Source: Deinococcus sp. LM3 (GTDB taxonomy: Bacteria; Deinococcota; Deinococci; Deinococcales; Deinococcaceae). Taken from it: 64,000 nucleotides of DNA. The translations under genes were made by a program, and so were the position numbers. Shown piece by piece: positions 43,993-53,348 of the stretch (its first letter is position 1; each line of letters opens with the position of its first letter). The notes beneath the pieces were generated by a model that searched no databases, was not told the DNA's origin, and worked only from the letters and a program-made list of their open reading frames with translations. Location of the stretch: NCBI RefSeq assembly GCF_002017875.1, contig NZ_MUFV01000003.1:156001-220000 (forward strand), in the 5' to 3' direction.

Positions 43993-45036
43993 ATGACCCC
44001 CACCCCCAGCGACACCCTCCGTCACACCCTGCCCCCCGGGGACGTCACCGTGCACCTGGACGCCGCCCGTGCCCGGCTGGTCAGCATCGACGAGAAAGAA
44101 GCCCTGATCCGCAGCGGCGTCTCGTACGGCGAACTCCTGACGCCGGAACGCCCGCCCGCCCCCGCGCAGACCGCCGCGTACCACGGCGCCCTGACCCGCA
44201 ACGGCCCCCGCACCGGGCAGCTGCTCGCCGCCCTGAGCGCCGAACTGCTGCGCCGCTACCCCCGGCCCGTGCTGGTGTCGCTGGCGCGCGCCGGCACCCC
44301 GGTCGGCTGCGCCATGCGGCGGCTCGCGCGCCGCTGGGGCCGCGACCTGCCGCACCACACGCTGTCCATCATTCGCGGCGGCGGCATCGACCGGGTCGCG
44401 CTGGCGCAGGTGCAGGCCGCGCATCCCGGCGCGCAGCTGATCTTCGTGGACGGCTGGACCGGCAAGGGCAGCATCGACGCGGCGCTGCGCGCCAGCCTCC
44501 CGGCGGACGTGCCGCCCATCCTGGCCGTCCTGAGCGACCCGGCCGGCGTCGCCCGGCACGCCGCCACGCACGACGACCTGCTGCTGCCGCACGCCGCGCT
44601 GAACGCCACCGTCTGCGGCCTGCTGAGCCGCACCTTCGTCACGGCGCCCGGCCAGCGGCACGCCGCCCGAACCGAGGATGACCTGCGCGACCACGACCTC
44701 AGCGGTCACTACCTGAGCGCCCTGGACGACCTGAGCGCCCCGCACGGCCCGGACACGCCCCTGCACCCCGGCCCGCGCCCGCAGGAGCCGGTGCGGGCCG
44801 CGCTGGAGGCCGCCGCCGCCCACGGCTTCCATGACCCGCACCGCGTGAAACCCGGCGTGGGCGAGGCCACCCGCGTGTTCCTGCGCCGCCGCCCCGCGCA
44901 CCTGATCCTGCGCGGCGAGAACCACCCTGATACGCTGCATCTGCTGACCCTCGCCCGGCAGTCGGGCGTCCCCGTGACCACCCAGGCCGACCTGCCCTAC
45001 CTGGCGGTCGCCACCATCGCCGGAGGTGCCGAATGA
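43993..45036 (+). CDS. StiP-PELOTA protein of the Ter-associated module
   Basis: A 347-residue protein. The N-terminal 240 residues match the StiP family (VSIDEKEALIRSGVSYGELL, PVLVSLARAGTPVGCAMRR, FVDGWTGKGSI), annotated as cysteine protease-like or PRTase-like. The last 75 residues form a PELOTA-type RNA-binding module (FHDPHRVKPGVGEATRVFLRR, PYLAVATIAG). Separated by 164 bp from the HAD gene; overlaps the next gene by 4 nt. Confidence 0.82.
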   Translation: MTPTPSDTLRHTLPPGDVTVHLDAARARLVSIDEKEALIRSGVSYGELLTPERPPAPAQTAAYHGALTRNGPRTGQLLAALSAELLRRYPRPVLVSLARAGTPVGCAMRRLARRWGRDLPHHTLSIIRGGGIDRVALAQVQAAHPGAQLIFVDGWTGKGSIDAALRASLPADVPPILAVLSDPAGVARHAATHDDLLLPHAALNATVCGLLSRTFVTAPGQRHAARTEDDLRDHDLSGHYLSALDDLSAPHGPDTPLHPGPRPQEPVRAALEAAAAHGFHDPHRVKPGVGEATRVFLRRRPAHLILRGENHPDTLHLLTLARQSGVPVTTQADLPYLAVATIAGGAE

Positions 45037-45962
45037 CCGCCCCCACCCCCACGCCCTTCGACCCCTGGAGCCTCGGCGCGAGCCTGTACGCCCCCGCCAC
45101 CCGCCCGGACCTCGCGGAACTGGGTAACGGCCGCTGGCCCGACCTGACCAGCCTGATCTACTGCACCGAGGACGCCGTGCGCGAGGAGGACCTGCCGCTG
45201 GCCCTCTCGAACCTGCGCGCCGCCCTGCCGCACCTCGGGCCGCGCGGTCCGCTGCGCCTGATCCGCGTGCGTAGCCCCCACGTGCTGCGCGAGGTACTGA
45301 CCATGGACCTGCGCGCCGTGACCGGCTTCGTGCTGCCCAAGATCCACGCCGGGAACCTTCCGGAGTACCTGCGCGAACTGCACAGACCTGAGCACGCGCA
45401 CCTGCTGATCTTCCCGACCCTGGAAACGCGCGAGGCCCTCAGCGAGACTCACATGACCGCCCTGCGCGACCAGATCGTCGGCAGCGGCGTGCAGGCCCGC
45501 GTGGGCGGCCTGCGCATCGGCGGCAACGACCTGATGCACGCCCTCGGCGTGCGCCGCACCCCCGGCCGCACCGCCTACGAAGGCCCGCTGGAACGCGTGA
45601 TCAGCCTGCTGTGCAGCGTCTTCAAACCCGCCGGATTCGCCCTGTCCAGCCCCGTCTACGAGGTGCACGGCGACCCCGCCACCCTGGCGCGCGAGGTGCA
45701 GCAGGACCTCGAATACGGCCTGTGCGGCAAGACCATCATCCACCCCGCGCAGCTGCCCACCGTCCTGCGCGGCTACGCCGTCCACCCCCACGACCTGCAG
45801 GAGGCCCAGGCGATCCTCGCGCCCGACGCGCCCGCCGTATTCAGCATGAACGGCCGCATGTGCGAACCCGCCACCCACACCCGCTGGGCACGCGACATCC
45901 TGACCCGCGCCGGGCGGTACGGCACCCTGCCGGAACCGCAGAGCGAGGCGCTGCACTTCTGA
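45033..45962 (+). CDS. HpcH/HpaI aldolase - citrate lyase beta-like enzyme
   Basis: A 309-residue TIM-barrel lyase of the CitE-like group: LIYCTEDAVREEDLPLALSNL, FVLPKIHAGNL, IFPTLETREA, RVGGLRIGGNDLM and KTIIHPAQLPTV, the standard order of metal and CoA-ester contacts. It closes the five-gene Ter-associated module and probably forms or breaks a C-C bond in the metabolite. ATGA overlap with the StiP gene. Confidence 0.86.
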   Translation: MTAPTPTPFDPWSLGASLYAPATRPDLAELGNGRWPDLTSLIYCTEDAVREEDLPLALSNLRAALPHLGPRGPLRLIRVRSPHVLREVLTMDLRAVTGFVLPKIHAGNLPEYLRELHRPEHAHLLIFPTLETREALSETHMTALRDQIVGSGVQARVGGLRIGGNDLMHALGVRRTPGRTAYEGPLERVISLLCSVFKPAGFALSSPVYEVHGDPATLAREVQQDLEYGLCGKTIIHPAQLPTVLRGYAVHPHDLQEAQAILAPDAPAVFSMNGRMCEPATHTRWARDILTRAGRYGTLPEPQSEALHF

Positions 45963-45965
45963 AGG

Positions 45966-46011
45966 CAGTCGTCAGAGGCGTGGAGGCCCGCCCCGTGACC
46001 TCTGAAGACTG
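45966..46011. terminator. Hairpin terminator between convergent genes
   Basis: CAGTC-G-TCAGAGG (45966-45978) pairs with CCTCTGA-A-GACTG (45999-46011), 12 of 13 positions, around a 20-nt loop, just after the CitE-like stop and before the end of the convergent regulator gene. No T-run. Confidence 0.6.
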
Positions 46012-46115
46012 GCGTGGCGCCGCGCAGCAGCGCACCCCGGACGCCCCACGGGGTCAGCGCAAGAGGGGCGGCCAAGGATAAGGAGAGGTGTCCGGCCCTG
46101 AAGACGTCGGTGTGT

Positions 46116-48347
46116 TCAGGCCGGGACCGCTGTCCAGGGCGGGCCACGGTCCAGTAGGGAACCGCCGCAACTCAGGTCCCGGATGATCAGCGCGATATCC
46201 AGCGCCCGGACCTGCAGTTCCAACAGGCCACCGTCCGAGTGTCCGGTCAACTGAAACCAGCGGTGCATGGGCAGCCGCAGCGCCGGCCGGCGCTCCTGTG
46301 AACTGAACGGCGCGCCCGCCGGCAGGTACAGTTCCAGCGAGTGGGACGTGCGTACGGCCAGTGCAAAACACTCCTGCCCGGCCAGAACACCCAGTTCCGG
46401 CGCCGCCTGAAACACGTCCAGACGCGCGGTCAACCGCCACGTTCCGGCCGGAACGTGTTCCCAGCGCAGGCGGAGCAGCGGAGGGCGGGAGTGCTGGCCG
46501 CGACGCATGATTTCCAGTTGCTGGTCGTCCAGCGCCACGCGGTACGCGTTCCCGGTACGGCGTTCCACGCGTGGCCACTTGCTCGTGGCGCAGGCGGGCG
46601 GTTCGGCGGGGGGCACAACCGTGAACGGCGGCGTGCTGGGAACCGCTCCTGCGGCTGGTCCCAACCGTTCCAGGGCAAGCCGGGTGAGGTCCGGAAGCTT
46701 CGCTCCGCGCGCGTAGTACAGCGCCAGGGCCGGGTCGGTGGGCAGCAGGTGTTGTGCCAGGACCGTGCGCAGCTGCCGGCGTTCGCTGCTGGTCAGCAAC
46801 CCGGCCAGCGTGACGCGCGCCGCCTCACTGATCAGCGTGAGGCCGCTGTCCTGATCGGATGGGCGGTAGGCGGCGGCGGGCATGTAGATGGTTTCCTCGG
46901 CGGCCGCTGTGACCATCAGACCGCGCCGCTCGCCTTCAAGAAGGGCGTCCGGGTAGGGGGGGGCAACGACCAGCTCAGCGGTGACCGGGCTTAGCGGTCC
47001 GTGCACCATGGCCAGCTGGGACAGGGCGCGCCGCAGCCGTGGCGGTATGTCCATGCTGCTGACCAGCGCAGCTCGAACGGCGTCCGGCACGCGCAGCGAC
47101 GGGACTGGGGACTGCTCGATCAACGTCTGGGCGTACAGGTCCCAGCCCTCGGACTCCTGCGCGATCTGCGCGGCGCGGCGCAGGCTGGCGTCCGGTGTGT
47201 CTGGCGGTCGGAGTCGGTCGGCGGTCTCTGCGATTTCCTTGACGCTCAGTGGCGGCAGGTTCAGCTGGTGAACGCGTGACAGGTCAAACGCGCCCTCGGA
47301 ACTGCTCAGCGCGACCGGACCCCCCAGCGCCGTGCCGGTGAGGACCAGCGCGAGGCTGCAGCGCAGATTCATGGCGAAATGCAGGCTGCTGAGCAGTGAA
47401 GGCGACAGGTGCGTGACGTCGTGAATGGCGACCAGCAGTCGCTGGCGACTCTGTGCGATCAGCGTCCAGACGTGGATCATGTCCTCGGTCAGTTCGGGCG
47501 GCCGCACGTCACCTGCAGGCGGCGTGGCCGGCGAACCGGGCAGCATGATGCGCAGGACGTGGTGTAGCAGCGCTGCGTGCTGCGCGTCCGGGTGCGCCGC
47601 TGCTTCCAGCTGAAGAACGTGCCAGCCTGTCTGCTCGGCGCAGCGTTCGATCAGGTCATGGTGGCCCGCGTGACTGGAGCCCCCCAGCAGCACCAGTTGC
47701 GGGCGCTGCTCGGCGCTGGACAGGATCTGTTGCAGGCGGGCGCGCGTTTCGCGTCGTTCGAAGTGCGCGGCGGCCGGCACGGTAGCCGGTGTGGACGGCA
47801 CGATTCGCAGGCCCAGTTGCCGGACCTGGCTGCGCACGGTCTGCGCCGCGCCGTGCAGGCCCAGCTGCAGCGCACGGTCATAGACCTGCGAGAGATTTCG
47901 CTCGATCTGTTCGCCCACCATGGCCCGCTGTGCCTGCACCCACTCCTGAAATTCCGGGCTGCCCAGATCATCCAGGCCGTTCAGGGGCAGGGTGCTGACA
48001 CCTGAGAGCCACTCGCCCAGGCGGTCGTTCGGTTGGGCGGCCGCGCCGCTGATCCAGCTGTCGAGGTCGGTGGGCAGGTTCAGTTCCAGCATGGGTTGGT
48101 TCGCGGGAAACAGGTCCAGGCCGCGCTGGTTCAAGCGACTGAGTTCCACCCGCAGATTCCGGAGCGCGCCGGGCGTGTTCCACAGCAGGTTTGCCAGTCG
48201 TTCGCGGTGTTGCGGGCGCCCCTCGCGCACCAGGAGGGTGATCAGCGCGACCGCTTTCTGCGACAGGCGCAGTGACCGGTCGTCGGAACTGAGGTAGGGG
48301 TGGCCAAGCAGCGAAAGTGTCAACACGTCGGTCCGTCCTTTCATCAC
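46116..48347 (-). CDS. SARP/BTAD-type regulator with decayed ATPase domain
   Basis: Up to 743 residues. Winged helix and BTAD region (1-190), then an AAA/STAND-like ATPase region in which the P-loop position reads LLGGSSHAGHHDL, lacking GKS/T, so nucleotide binding is probably lost. A DNA-independent helical region and a beta-rich C-terminal domain (about 590-743) follow. Paralogue of the gene at 1-591. The ATG pair at 48347 has no ribosome-binding site; a GTG at 48326, preceded by AAAGGACGG, starts at the same conserved point as the CTG of the paralogue and is a better candidate. Confidence 0.72.
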   Translation of the reverse strand: MMKGRTDVLTLSLLGHPYLSSDDRSLRLSQKAVALITLLVREGRPQHRERLANLLWNTPGALRNLRVELSRLNQRGLDLFPANQPMLELNLPTDLDSWISGAAAQPNDRLGEWLSGVSTLPLNGLDDLGSPEFQEWVQAQRAMVGEQIERNLSQVYDRALQLGLHGAAQTVRSQVRQLGLRIVPSTPATVPAAAHFERRETRARLQQILSSAEQRPQLVLLGGSSHAGHHDLIERCAEQTGWHVLQLEAAAHPDAQHAALLHHVLRIMLPGSPATPPAGDVRPPELTEDMIHVWTLIAQSRQRLLVAIHDVTHLSPSLLSSLHFAMNLRCSLALVLTGTALGGPVALSSSEGAFDLSRVHQLNLPPLSVKEIAETADRLRPPDTPDASLRRAAQIAQESEGWDLYAQTLIEQSPVPSLRVPDAVRAALVSSMDIPPRLRRALSQLAMVHGPLSPVTAELVVAPPYPDALLEGERRGLMVTAAAEETIYMPAAAYRPSDQDSGLTLISEAARVTLAGLLTSSERRQLRTVLAQHLLPTDPALALYYARGAKLPDLTRLALERLGPAAGAVPSTPPFTVVPPAEPPACATSKWPRVERRTGNAYRVALDDQQLEIMRRGQHSRPPLLRLRWEHVPAGTWRLTARLDVFQAAPELGVLAGQECFALAVRTSHSLELYLPAGAPFSSQERRPALRLPMHRWFQLTGHSDGGLLELQVRALDIALIIRDLSCGGSLLDRGPPWTAVPA

Positions 48348-48750
48348 GCGCCGTCAGGTTCAGGCGGAGTTGGTGCCGGGCAGGACGGACAGCCTCGGTG
48401 GCTGGCCAGTGGGTACGCTGCGGGAACGACTGCTCAGGTCTGCCGACTATAGGCCCCACTGGCCTCGCTGCCTATCACCTCCCCCAACTGGTGGGGGGCG
48501 CCCCAGTGCGGCCGCCTGTGCCGGTGCCTCCGATCAGGGCGCACCGCAGAGAACTCCGGACCCTTAGTAGGCCACCCGGTATCCGGGTCCCCTGCGAAAC
48601 AAACGGCAGTCCGTATCATCGGATTCCGTTTGTTTCGCTGACAATCCGGAACTTCACCGGATTGCCAGCTCCACGTCCGGAACCCGTTTTTCTCCTACTC
48701 GCTTCGCTCGGATTGAACGGTCTTTGCAGCCCATTCAATCGGAGTCCGTA
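48348..48750. other. Intergenic region with one and a half repeats
   Basis: No gene seen. The first 200 bases should contain the promoter of the regulator. From about 48551 the sequence consists of a partial plus-oriented repeat joined to a complete minus-oriented one. Confidence 0.5.
48551..48618 (+). repeat. Partial repeat, right half
   Basis: The block CTCCGGA..GGCCACCCGG-TAT-CCGGGTCCC and the end CGAAACAAACGGCAGTCC, finishing GTATCA, follow the right half of the repeat, with a shortened second hairpin. It shares its TCA (48616-48618) with the following full copy. Confidence 0.65.
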
Positions 48751-48753
48751 TCA
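48616..48753 (-). repeat. TCA-flanked dispersed repeat, copy D
   Basis: 138 bp between TCA at 48616-48618 and TCA at 48751-48753, minus orientation, with both hairpins. The left end reads TCGGATTCCG rather than TACGGATTCCG, probably damaged when it joined the partial copy. The right TCA is the complement of the stop of the glycoside-hydrolase-like gene. Confidence 0.88.
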
Positions 48754-49572
48754 GTCGGTCAGGGGTGGCGCGCGGCTCCCGGCGCGGAACCCACCGGGCA
48801 GCGTGAGGGTCCGGTTGGTGACGAAGGTGGGCACTCCCAGGGCAGCCGCGCGTCGTAGCGCCGTTCTCCTGAGTGCGGGCGTGTCGGCATAATCCAGTGC
48901 GTAGACGCTCAGGTTCAGGCGGCGCGCGGCGGTCAGCAGCCCGTGGGTGTAGGCCAGTTCGTGCTGGCGGTACGCGCGGTACCCGCCCTGCCACGTGGTG
49001 GTGAACGATTCGATCAGGACGGCGTCCACGGTTCCGCGTAACCGATCCAGCAGACTGAAGCCGCGATTGGCGATCAGGTAACGGCCGCCGCTCCAGGCGC
49101 GTACCTGCCGGATCAGTTTCAACATGGCGCGTTTCTGCTGAGCGTCGTTTCCGGCGCTCTCCAGGGTATCGAGCAGAAAACCGTCAAACCGGGCGGACGC
49201 CTCGACCTGCGCCCGCACCCGCTGCGCCCACGCCGGGTGCCGCAGGTCCACCTGAAAGGTATGCCAGGTGGGCAGCGCCTCGCCCATCCGCCAGGGCGCC
49301 TGGGGGTCGGTGTCCTCGCCCAGGCTCAGGTACGCGAGGACTTTCACCCCCTGGCGTTGCAACCAGGTGACCTCGGTTGCGCGGAAATGCCCCGGCTGCA
49401 CCGCCACCCGCCGGTAGCGGGCCAGCTGCCGCAGTCCGTCCTGACCGTAGTACACCGCCAGCGCGCGGTGACGAGCCGGATCGTCGCGCGGGTCGGTTTC
49501 CGGCGCGCAGAGCGGCTGACTCCAGCCGGAGGCCGGTCTAGGCGTGCGGGAACGCAGCCGACTGGTGTTCAT
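48751..49572 (-). CDS. PelA-like/GH114-type glycoside hydrolase, intracellular or non-classically exported
   Basis: A 273-residue TIM-barrel protein. VKVLAYLSLGED and FDGFLLDTLESAGN resemble the catalytic region of the PelA hydrolase domain and GH114 polygalactosaminidases, and VDAVLIESFTT the later strand. No signal peptide is visible, odd for an enzyme acting on an exported polymer. It overlaps the deacetylase gene by one base (TGATG), so the pair may be a split PelA. The stop codon lies in repeat copy D. Confidence 0.68.
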   Translation of the reverse strand: MNTSRLRSRTPRPASGWSQPLCAPETDPRDDPARHRALAVYYGQDGLRQLARYRRVAVQPGHFRATEVTWLQRQGVKVLAYLSLGEDTDPQAPWRMGEALPTWHTFQVDLRHPAWAQRVRAQVEASARFDGFLLDTLESAGNDAQQKRAMLKLIRQVRAWSGGRYLIANRGFSLLDRLRGTVDAVLIESFTTTWQGGYRAYRQHELAYTHGLLTAARRLNLSVYALDYADTPALRRTALRRAAALGVPTFVTNRTLTLPGGFRAGSRAPPLTD

Positions 49573-51665
49573 CAGGGTACCGGAGCGGTCGCCGTCTGCC
49601 CGGCGGTCAGGTCGAAGCGGCTGATGATGCGCCCAGCGTACGTCTCGGGCCGGCCGAGCGTGACGCCGGTCAGGTAGCCTGCGCCGCCATTCGCAGACCG
49701 GACGGTAATCACGCGCGTCTGCCGGTTCCAGCTGCCGCTCAGGCCGCTTTTCATGAACGACGTGCGGCTCTTCACGTATGCGCCCAGAGCGTCCCAGTTC
49801 AGGTTTTTCAGCGGCATGGTCGAGTACGCCGCGTAACGGCCCACGAGGTTCATCTCCCAGTCGAAGACGAGGCTGCGTCCAGGTGTGTACTCCCGCAAGT
49901 TCCCCTGATGCATGTAGTGCGGGAAGGCCGCGCCGCTCAGAACGTGTGTCAGCGCAATCTGCCCTTCCTGATCCAGGATTTCCTGGTAGCTCAGCGGGCG
50001 GTCCCAGAACGGCGCGGTGCCGCCCGGGCCGTAGACGGAGTTGTACGCCGCAGCGACCTGTGCGGGTGTCGTGACGTGGTAGAAGATGTTCGTCGGCCAG
50101 CGCGGCACTAGGAACACCGAGGGCCTGAGCGGATGAGGCAGGCCGCAGCCGGCGCAGCCCGGGTCCCACTGCCCGTCCACCGAACGGTTCGACGAGAGGT
50201 ACTTCACGCCACTGTTCTGCGCGGCCTGCAGGAACGCGGTGTTCGAGGCCCCCAGTCCGTAATTGGTTTTCGGTCCGTCCCCGGCAGCGTTGTAGTAGCC
50301 CAGGCCGGACATATCCCCGGTCACCAGACTGGCGCGGCTCATGGACAGCCCCATGGCCGTTCCGACATTTAGGTTGCTCTGCACCTGCACCGCTGAATCC
50401 GTGAGGTTCAGGAAATCCATGTACACGTGATCGAGGGTATGGTTGACCCAGTCGAACGTCCCGGTCAGGCAGCGCGTGACGCTGGACAGCGGGTCGGGAC
50501 TGACGACGCTGGCGTTGCAGCTGGCCGGGGCCGCCGTGTTCGCGCCGCCTCCGTTGAACATGACGGCCAGTTTGAAACCGGCCGTGACCGGATAGGTGGT
50601 ACGCAGCGTCCGTTGCTGCGCCGGCAGCGCCAGCGCGTCGCTGGGCCGCAGCCGGAAGGCCTCCGGCTGTACCTGACCGGTCGTTTCGTTGAACACGTCA
50701 CCGGGCAGGAACCAGTCGTCCACGTCCAGCTGGTTGTAACGGCGGTACTCGCCGATATACACGCCGCGAGTAAGCCAGCTCAGCAGGCTATCGTTCAGCA
50801 GCGCGGTGTGCAGCAGATTGGGGTTCTGCGCGAAGGTCAGCGCCAGCCGCTCGCGGCCCCCCGTGTTGGATTGCGCGGCCAGCACCCGCCCGGCCGGATC
50901 GGTCAGCAGGGGCGTGGTCGTCACGCCGTTGACCTCCACGGTCGTCGCCGGGTAGTTGTAGGCGTACCGGACCGGCAGGGTCGCGCCCGCCCGGATATCC
51001 TGGAAGACCGACTGACCAGCGGCCGTGAGTCGCAGGTCCGCGCTGGGACTGGCCACCCCGGCGTCCCGCAGGCCGTAATCTTCTGGCCAGGTGCCAGGAT
51101 AGGTGTACAGCGCCAGCTGCCGCGCCTGGTACGTGGTCTCGTACTGCCACAGCAGGTTCCAGGCGCCCCAGTCCAGCGCGCTTTGCCAAACGCCAGGGGA
51201 GGCCTCGAAGGCGAGATTCCCACTTGTGAGAATGACACCTTGGTAACGGCCGCTGCCATCTTGAGCGATCAGCGAATCGGTGGTGAGGGGCGTGACGGTC
51301 GGGTCAATCACGTCGTACGGCACGCCCGCCTGATCAAGCATGGTGCGGGCGCTGCTCAGGCCATAATCGTTCGGGGCGGTCAGGATCAGAACCTTGAGCG
51401 CCACGACCGCCGGGTTGGTCAGGCCCAGGCTGCGCAGAGGAGCGGGCCGGGTGGGTCCGCGCAGGTCCGGCAGCGGGTTCAGGTTGCTGGCGGGCGGCGG
51501 GGCCGGTGCGGCCAGCGGTACTCCGGGGCGCGCGAAACCAGGCGCGTGAGCGGCGTGATCGCCTGCGTCCGGATTCTGTGAGGGCGGCGCGGAGGAACAG
51601 GCGGCCAGCAGCAGGCAACTAAGCTGTGCGGTCCGCCGGAAGTGATCAGAGCTGAACAGTGCCAT
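49572..51665 (-). CDS. Agd3/PelA-like polysaccharide deacetylase lipoprotein
   Basis: A 697-residue protein with a lipobox (CLLLAACSS), so anchored outside the inner membrane. An N-terminal region (VLILTAPNDYGLSSARTM) leads to a deacetylase domain in which QLDVDDWF supplies the metal-binding Asp and NHTLDHVYMDF the H-(S/T)-x-x-H motif, with a late His in FPHYMHQGN. This matches the Agd3 (CE18) type that deacetylates galactosaminogalactan, and the role of the PelA deacetylase domain. ATG chosen for AAGGAG upstream and for the signal sequence. Confidence 0.72.
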   Translation of the reverse strand: MALFSSDHFRRTAQLSCLLLAACSSAPPSQNPDAGDHAAHAPGFARPGVPLAAPAPPPASNLNPLPDLRGPTRPAPLRSLGLTNPAVVALKVLILTAPNDYGLSSARTMLDQAGVPYDVIDPTVTPLTTDSLIAQDGSGRYQGVILTSGNLAFEASPGVWQSALDWGAWNLLWQYETTYQARQLALYTYPGTWPEDYGLRDAGVASPSADLRLTAAGQSVFQDIRAGATLPVRYAYNYPATTVEVNGVTTTPLLTDPAGRVLAAQSNTGGRERLALTFAQNPNLLHTALLNDSLLSWLTRGVYIGEYRRYNQLDVDDWFLPGDVFNETTGQVQPEAFRLRPSDALALPAQQRTLRTTYPVTAGFKLAVMFNGGGANTAAPASCNASVVSPDPLSSVTRCLTGTFDWVNHTLDHVYMDFLNLTDSAVQVQSNLNVGTAMGLSMSRASLVTGDMSGLGYYNAAGDGPKTNYGLGASNTAFLQAAQNSGVKYLSSNRSVDGQWDPGCAGCGLPHPLRPSVFLVPRWPTNIFYHVTTPAQVAAAYNSVYGPGGTAPFWDRPLSYQEILDQEGQIALTHVLSGAAFPHYMHQGNLREYTPGRSLVFDWEMNLVGRYAAYSTMPLKNLNWDALGAYVKSRTSFMKSGLSGSWNRQTRVITVRSANGGAGYLTGVTLGRPETYAGRIISRFDLTAGQTATAPVP

Positions 51666-52575
51666 GAGCGGTCTCCTTGTGGACCTGGAAGGTCCGGGGA
51701 AGCGAATGCCACAGGTCTTCAAGCGCGCCGGTCAGCGTGAATGCGGGCGTCCAGCCCAGCGCCGCCGCGGCCTGCAGGTCCGCCTGCTGCCACAGCACCG
51801 CGCCTGACCGGGCCGAGGGAGGCGCCTGCTCCGTGATCTTGCCGCGGTACCCTGCCAGCCGCGCCAATGCGCCGACCAGATCGCGTGACAGGGTCGCCTG
51901 ACCAGATCCGACGTTCAGGACCGGCGGTCCCTGCTGCAGCCGCGCGGCGAACAGAGCGGCAGCTGTGACGTCCCGCAGGTTCACGAAATCACGCGCCGAG
52001 TCGAGCGGCCCGAAATCGACTGTCTGCGTGCCCTCCAGCAGGGCCTGACGGAACTTCAGGGCTGCCTGACCGGGCAGGGTCTGTGGGCCCTGACCGGCCC
52101 CGACCGGGTTGAAGATCCGCAGCGCGACTCCGCGCGCCTCGCCGGTTCCGAAGTGACGCAGCAGCAGCGCAGTCGCGTCGAACTTACTCTGCGCGTACGA
52201 ACTGGCCGGGTGGCCTGCAAAGGATTCCGTGACGGGCTCCGCACCTGTCGGTCCGTACTCGGCGGCGGACCCGAACTGCACCAGCCACGGGCTCAGGCGC
52301 AGGCGTTTCAGGTGCCGCAGCAGCGTCTGTACGAGCAGCGTGTTGTCCTCATGCACCTCCTGAAGCGTGCCCGTGGTGCGGCCGGCCGCGTTGATGATCA
52401 CGTCCGGGACCGGATCGAGCAGCAGGCGGTTCCAGTCGGCGTCGTGCGCGCTGAGCAGGTCCAGCGCCGTCCGGCGCGGCGCGGCCGTCAACGTGAAATC
52501 CGGCGCGTCCTGCAGCGCGCGCGCCACCGGGCGGCCCAGGAATCCTCCCGCGCCCAGCAGCAGCACCTGCGTCAT
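51646..52575 (-). CDS. NAD-dependent sugar epimerase/reductase
   Basis: A 309-residue extended SDR: GAGGFLGRPVARAL, NAAGRTTG, FGSAAEYGP and YAQSKFDAT (YxxxK), then LRIFNPVGAGQ. A nucleotide-sugar epimerase or reductase of the polysaccharide cluster; product not deducible. ATG overlaps the nucleotidyltransferase stop; 3' end overlaps the deacetylase gene by 20 nt. Confidence 0.8.
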   Translation of the reverse strand: MTQVLLLGAGGFLGRPVARALQDAPDFTLTAAPRRTALDLLSAHDADWNRLLLDPVPDVIINAAGRTTGTLQEVHEDNTLLVQTLLRHLKRLRLSPWLVQFGSAAEYGPTGAEPVTESFAGHPASSYAQSKFDATALLLRHFGTGEARGVALRIFNPVGAGQGPQTLPGQAALKFRQALLEGTQTVDFGPLDSARDFVNLRDVTAAALFAARLQQGPPVLNVGSGQATLSRDLVGALARLAGYRGKITEQAPPSARSGAVLWQQADLQAAAALGWTPAFTLTGALEDLWHSLPRTFQVHKETAHGTVQL

Positions 52576-53348
52576 GGCGTGACCGCCACGTTCAGCGTGC
52601 CGGGATTGACGGTCGGCAGGACCGGGGATGCGCCCGCCCGGCCGGGCATCAGGATGTCGATGTACTGCTCGAATTCCAGGTTGGCGCGGTCATAATCGTC
52701 AGGGCGACCGATGTCCAGCCAGTACCCGCCGAAGGAGTAGCTGGCCGGATGTTCCCCGCGCGCCAGCAGATCCAGGATCAGCTGGTCGAATCCGAAGGGC
52801 TGCCCGGCTTCGTAGCGTTCCAGGGTGGCGCGCCGGAAGGCGTAGATGCCCATGCTGACCATGAAATCGAACACCGGCTTCTCGCGGAAACGGATGATCT
52901 CGCCGGCCTGCACGTCCAGCACCCCGAATTCGCTGCGGACCTCGCGGGCGTAGGTGGCGACGGTGACGGGCGCGTCCGACCGGCGGTGGGTGTCCATTAG
53001 GGCCGCGTAGTTCAGGTTGGTCAACACGTCGCCATTCATGACCAGAAACTGCTCCGGTAGCTGATCGAGTGCGCCCAGCATCGGACCGATGGTGCCCAGC
53101 GGCGTGTGTTCCTCGAGGTAATTCACGTTCAGGTTCCAGCGGCTGCCGTCGCCCACGAACGAGCGGATCAGATGCCCCATGTGCCCGATGGCCAGCGTGA
53201 CCCGCGTGAAGCCGTTGTGCGCCAGTTGATGGAACACTACTTCCAGGATCGAGTAGCGGTCCCCGATCGGCACCAGCGGTTTGGGCACGCAGGTGGTGTA
53301 GGGACGGAGCCGGGTGCCTTGACCGCCTGCCAGAATGACTGCGTGCAT
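52572..53348 (-). CDS. Nucleotide-sugar pyrophosphorylase
   Basis: A 258-residue nucleotidyltransferase: AVILAGGQGTRLRPYT, PKPLVPIGD, FLVMNGDVLTN, and the late KPVFDFMVSMGIYAF. It activates a sugar-1-phosphate for the cluster. AAGGAGG lies 5 nt before the ATG at 53348. The frame is open further upstream into repeat copy E, but that part is repeat sequence and not coding. Confidence 0.85.
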   Translation of the reverse strand: MHAVILAGGQGTRLRPYTTCVPKPLVPIGDRYSILEVVFHQLAHNGFTRVTLAIGHMGHLIRSFVGDGSRWNLNVNYLEEHTPLGTIGPMLGALDQLPEQFLVMNGDVLTNLNYAALMDTHRRSDAPVTVATYAREVRSEFGVLDVQAGEIIRFREKPVFDFMVSMGIYAFRRATLERYEAGQPFGFDQLILDLLARGEHPASYSFGGYWLDIGRPDDYDRANLEFEQYIDILMPGRAGASPVLPTVNPGTLNVAVTP

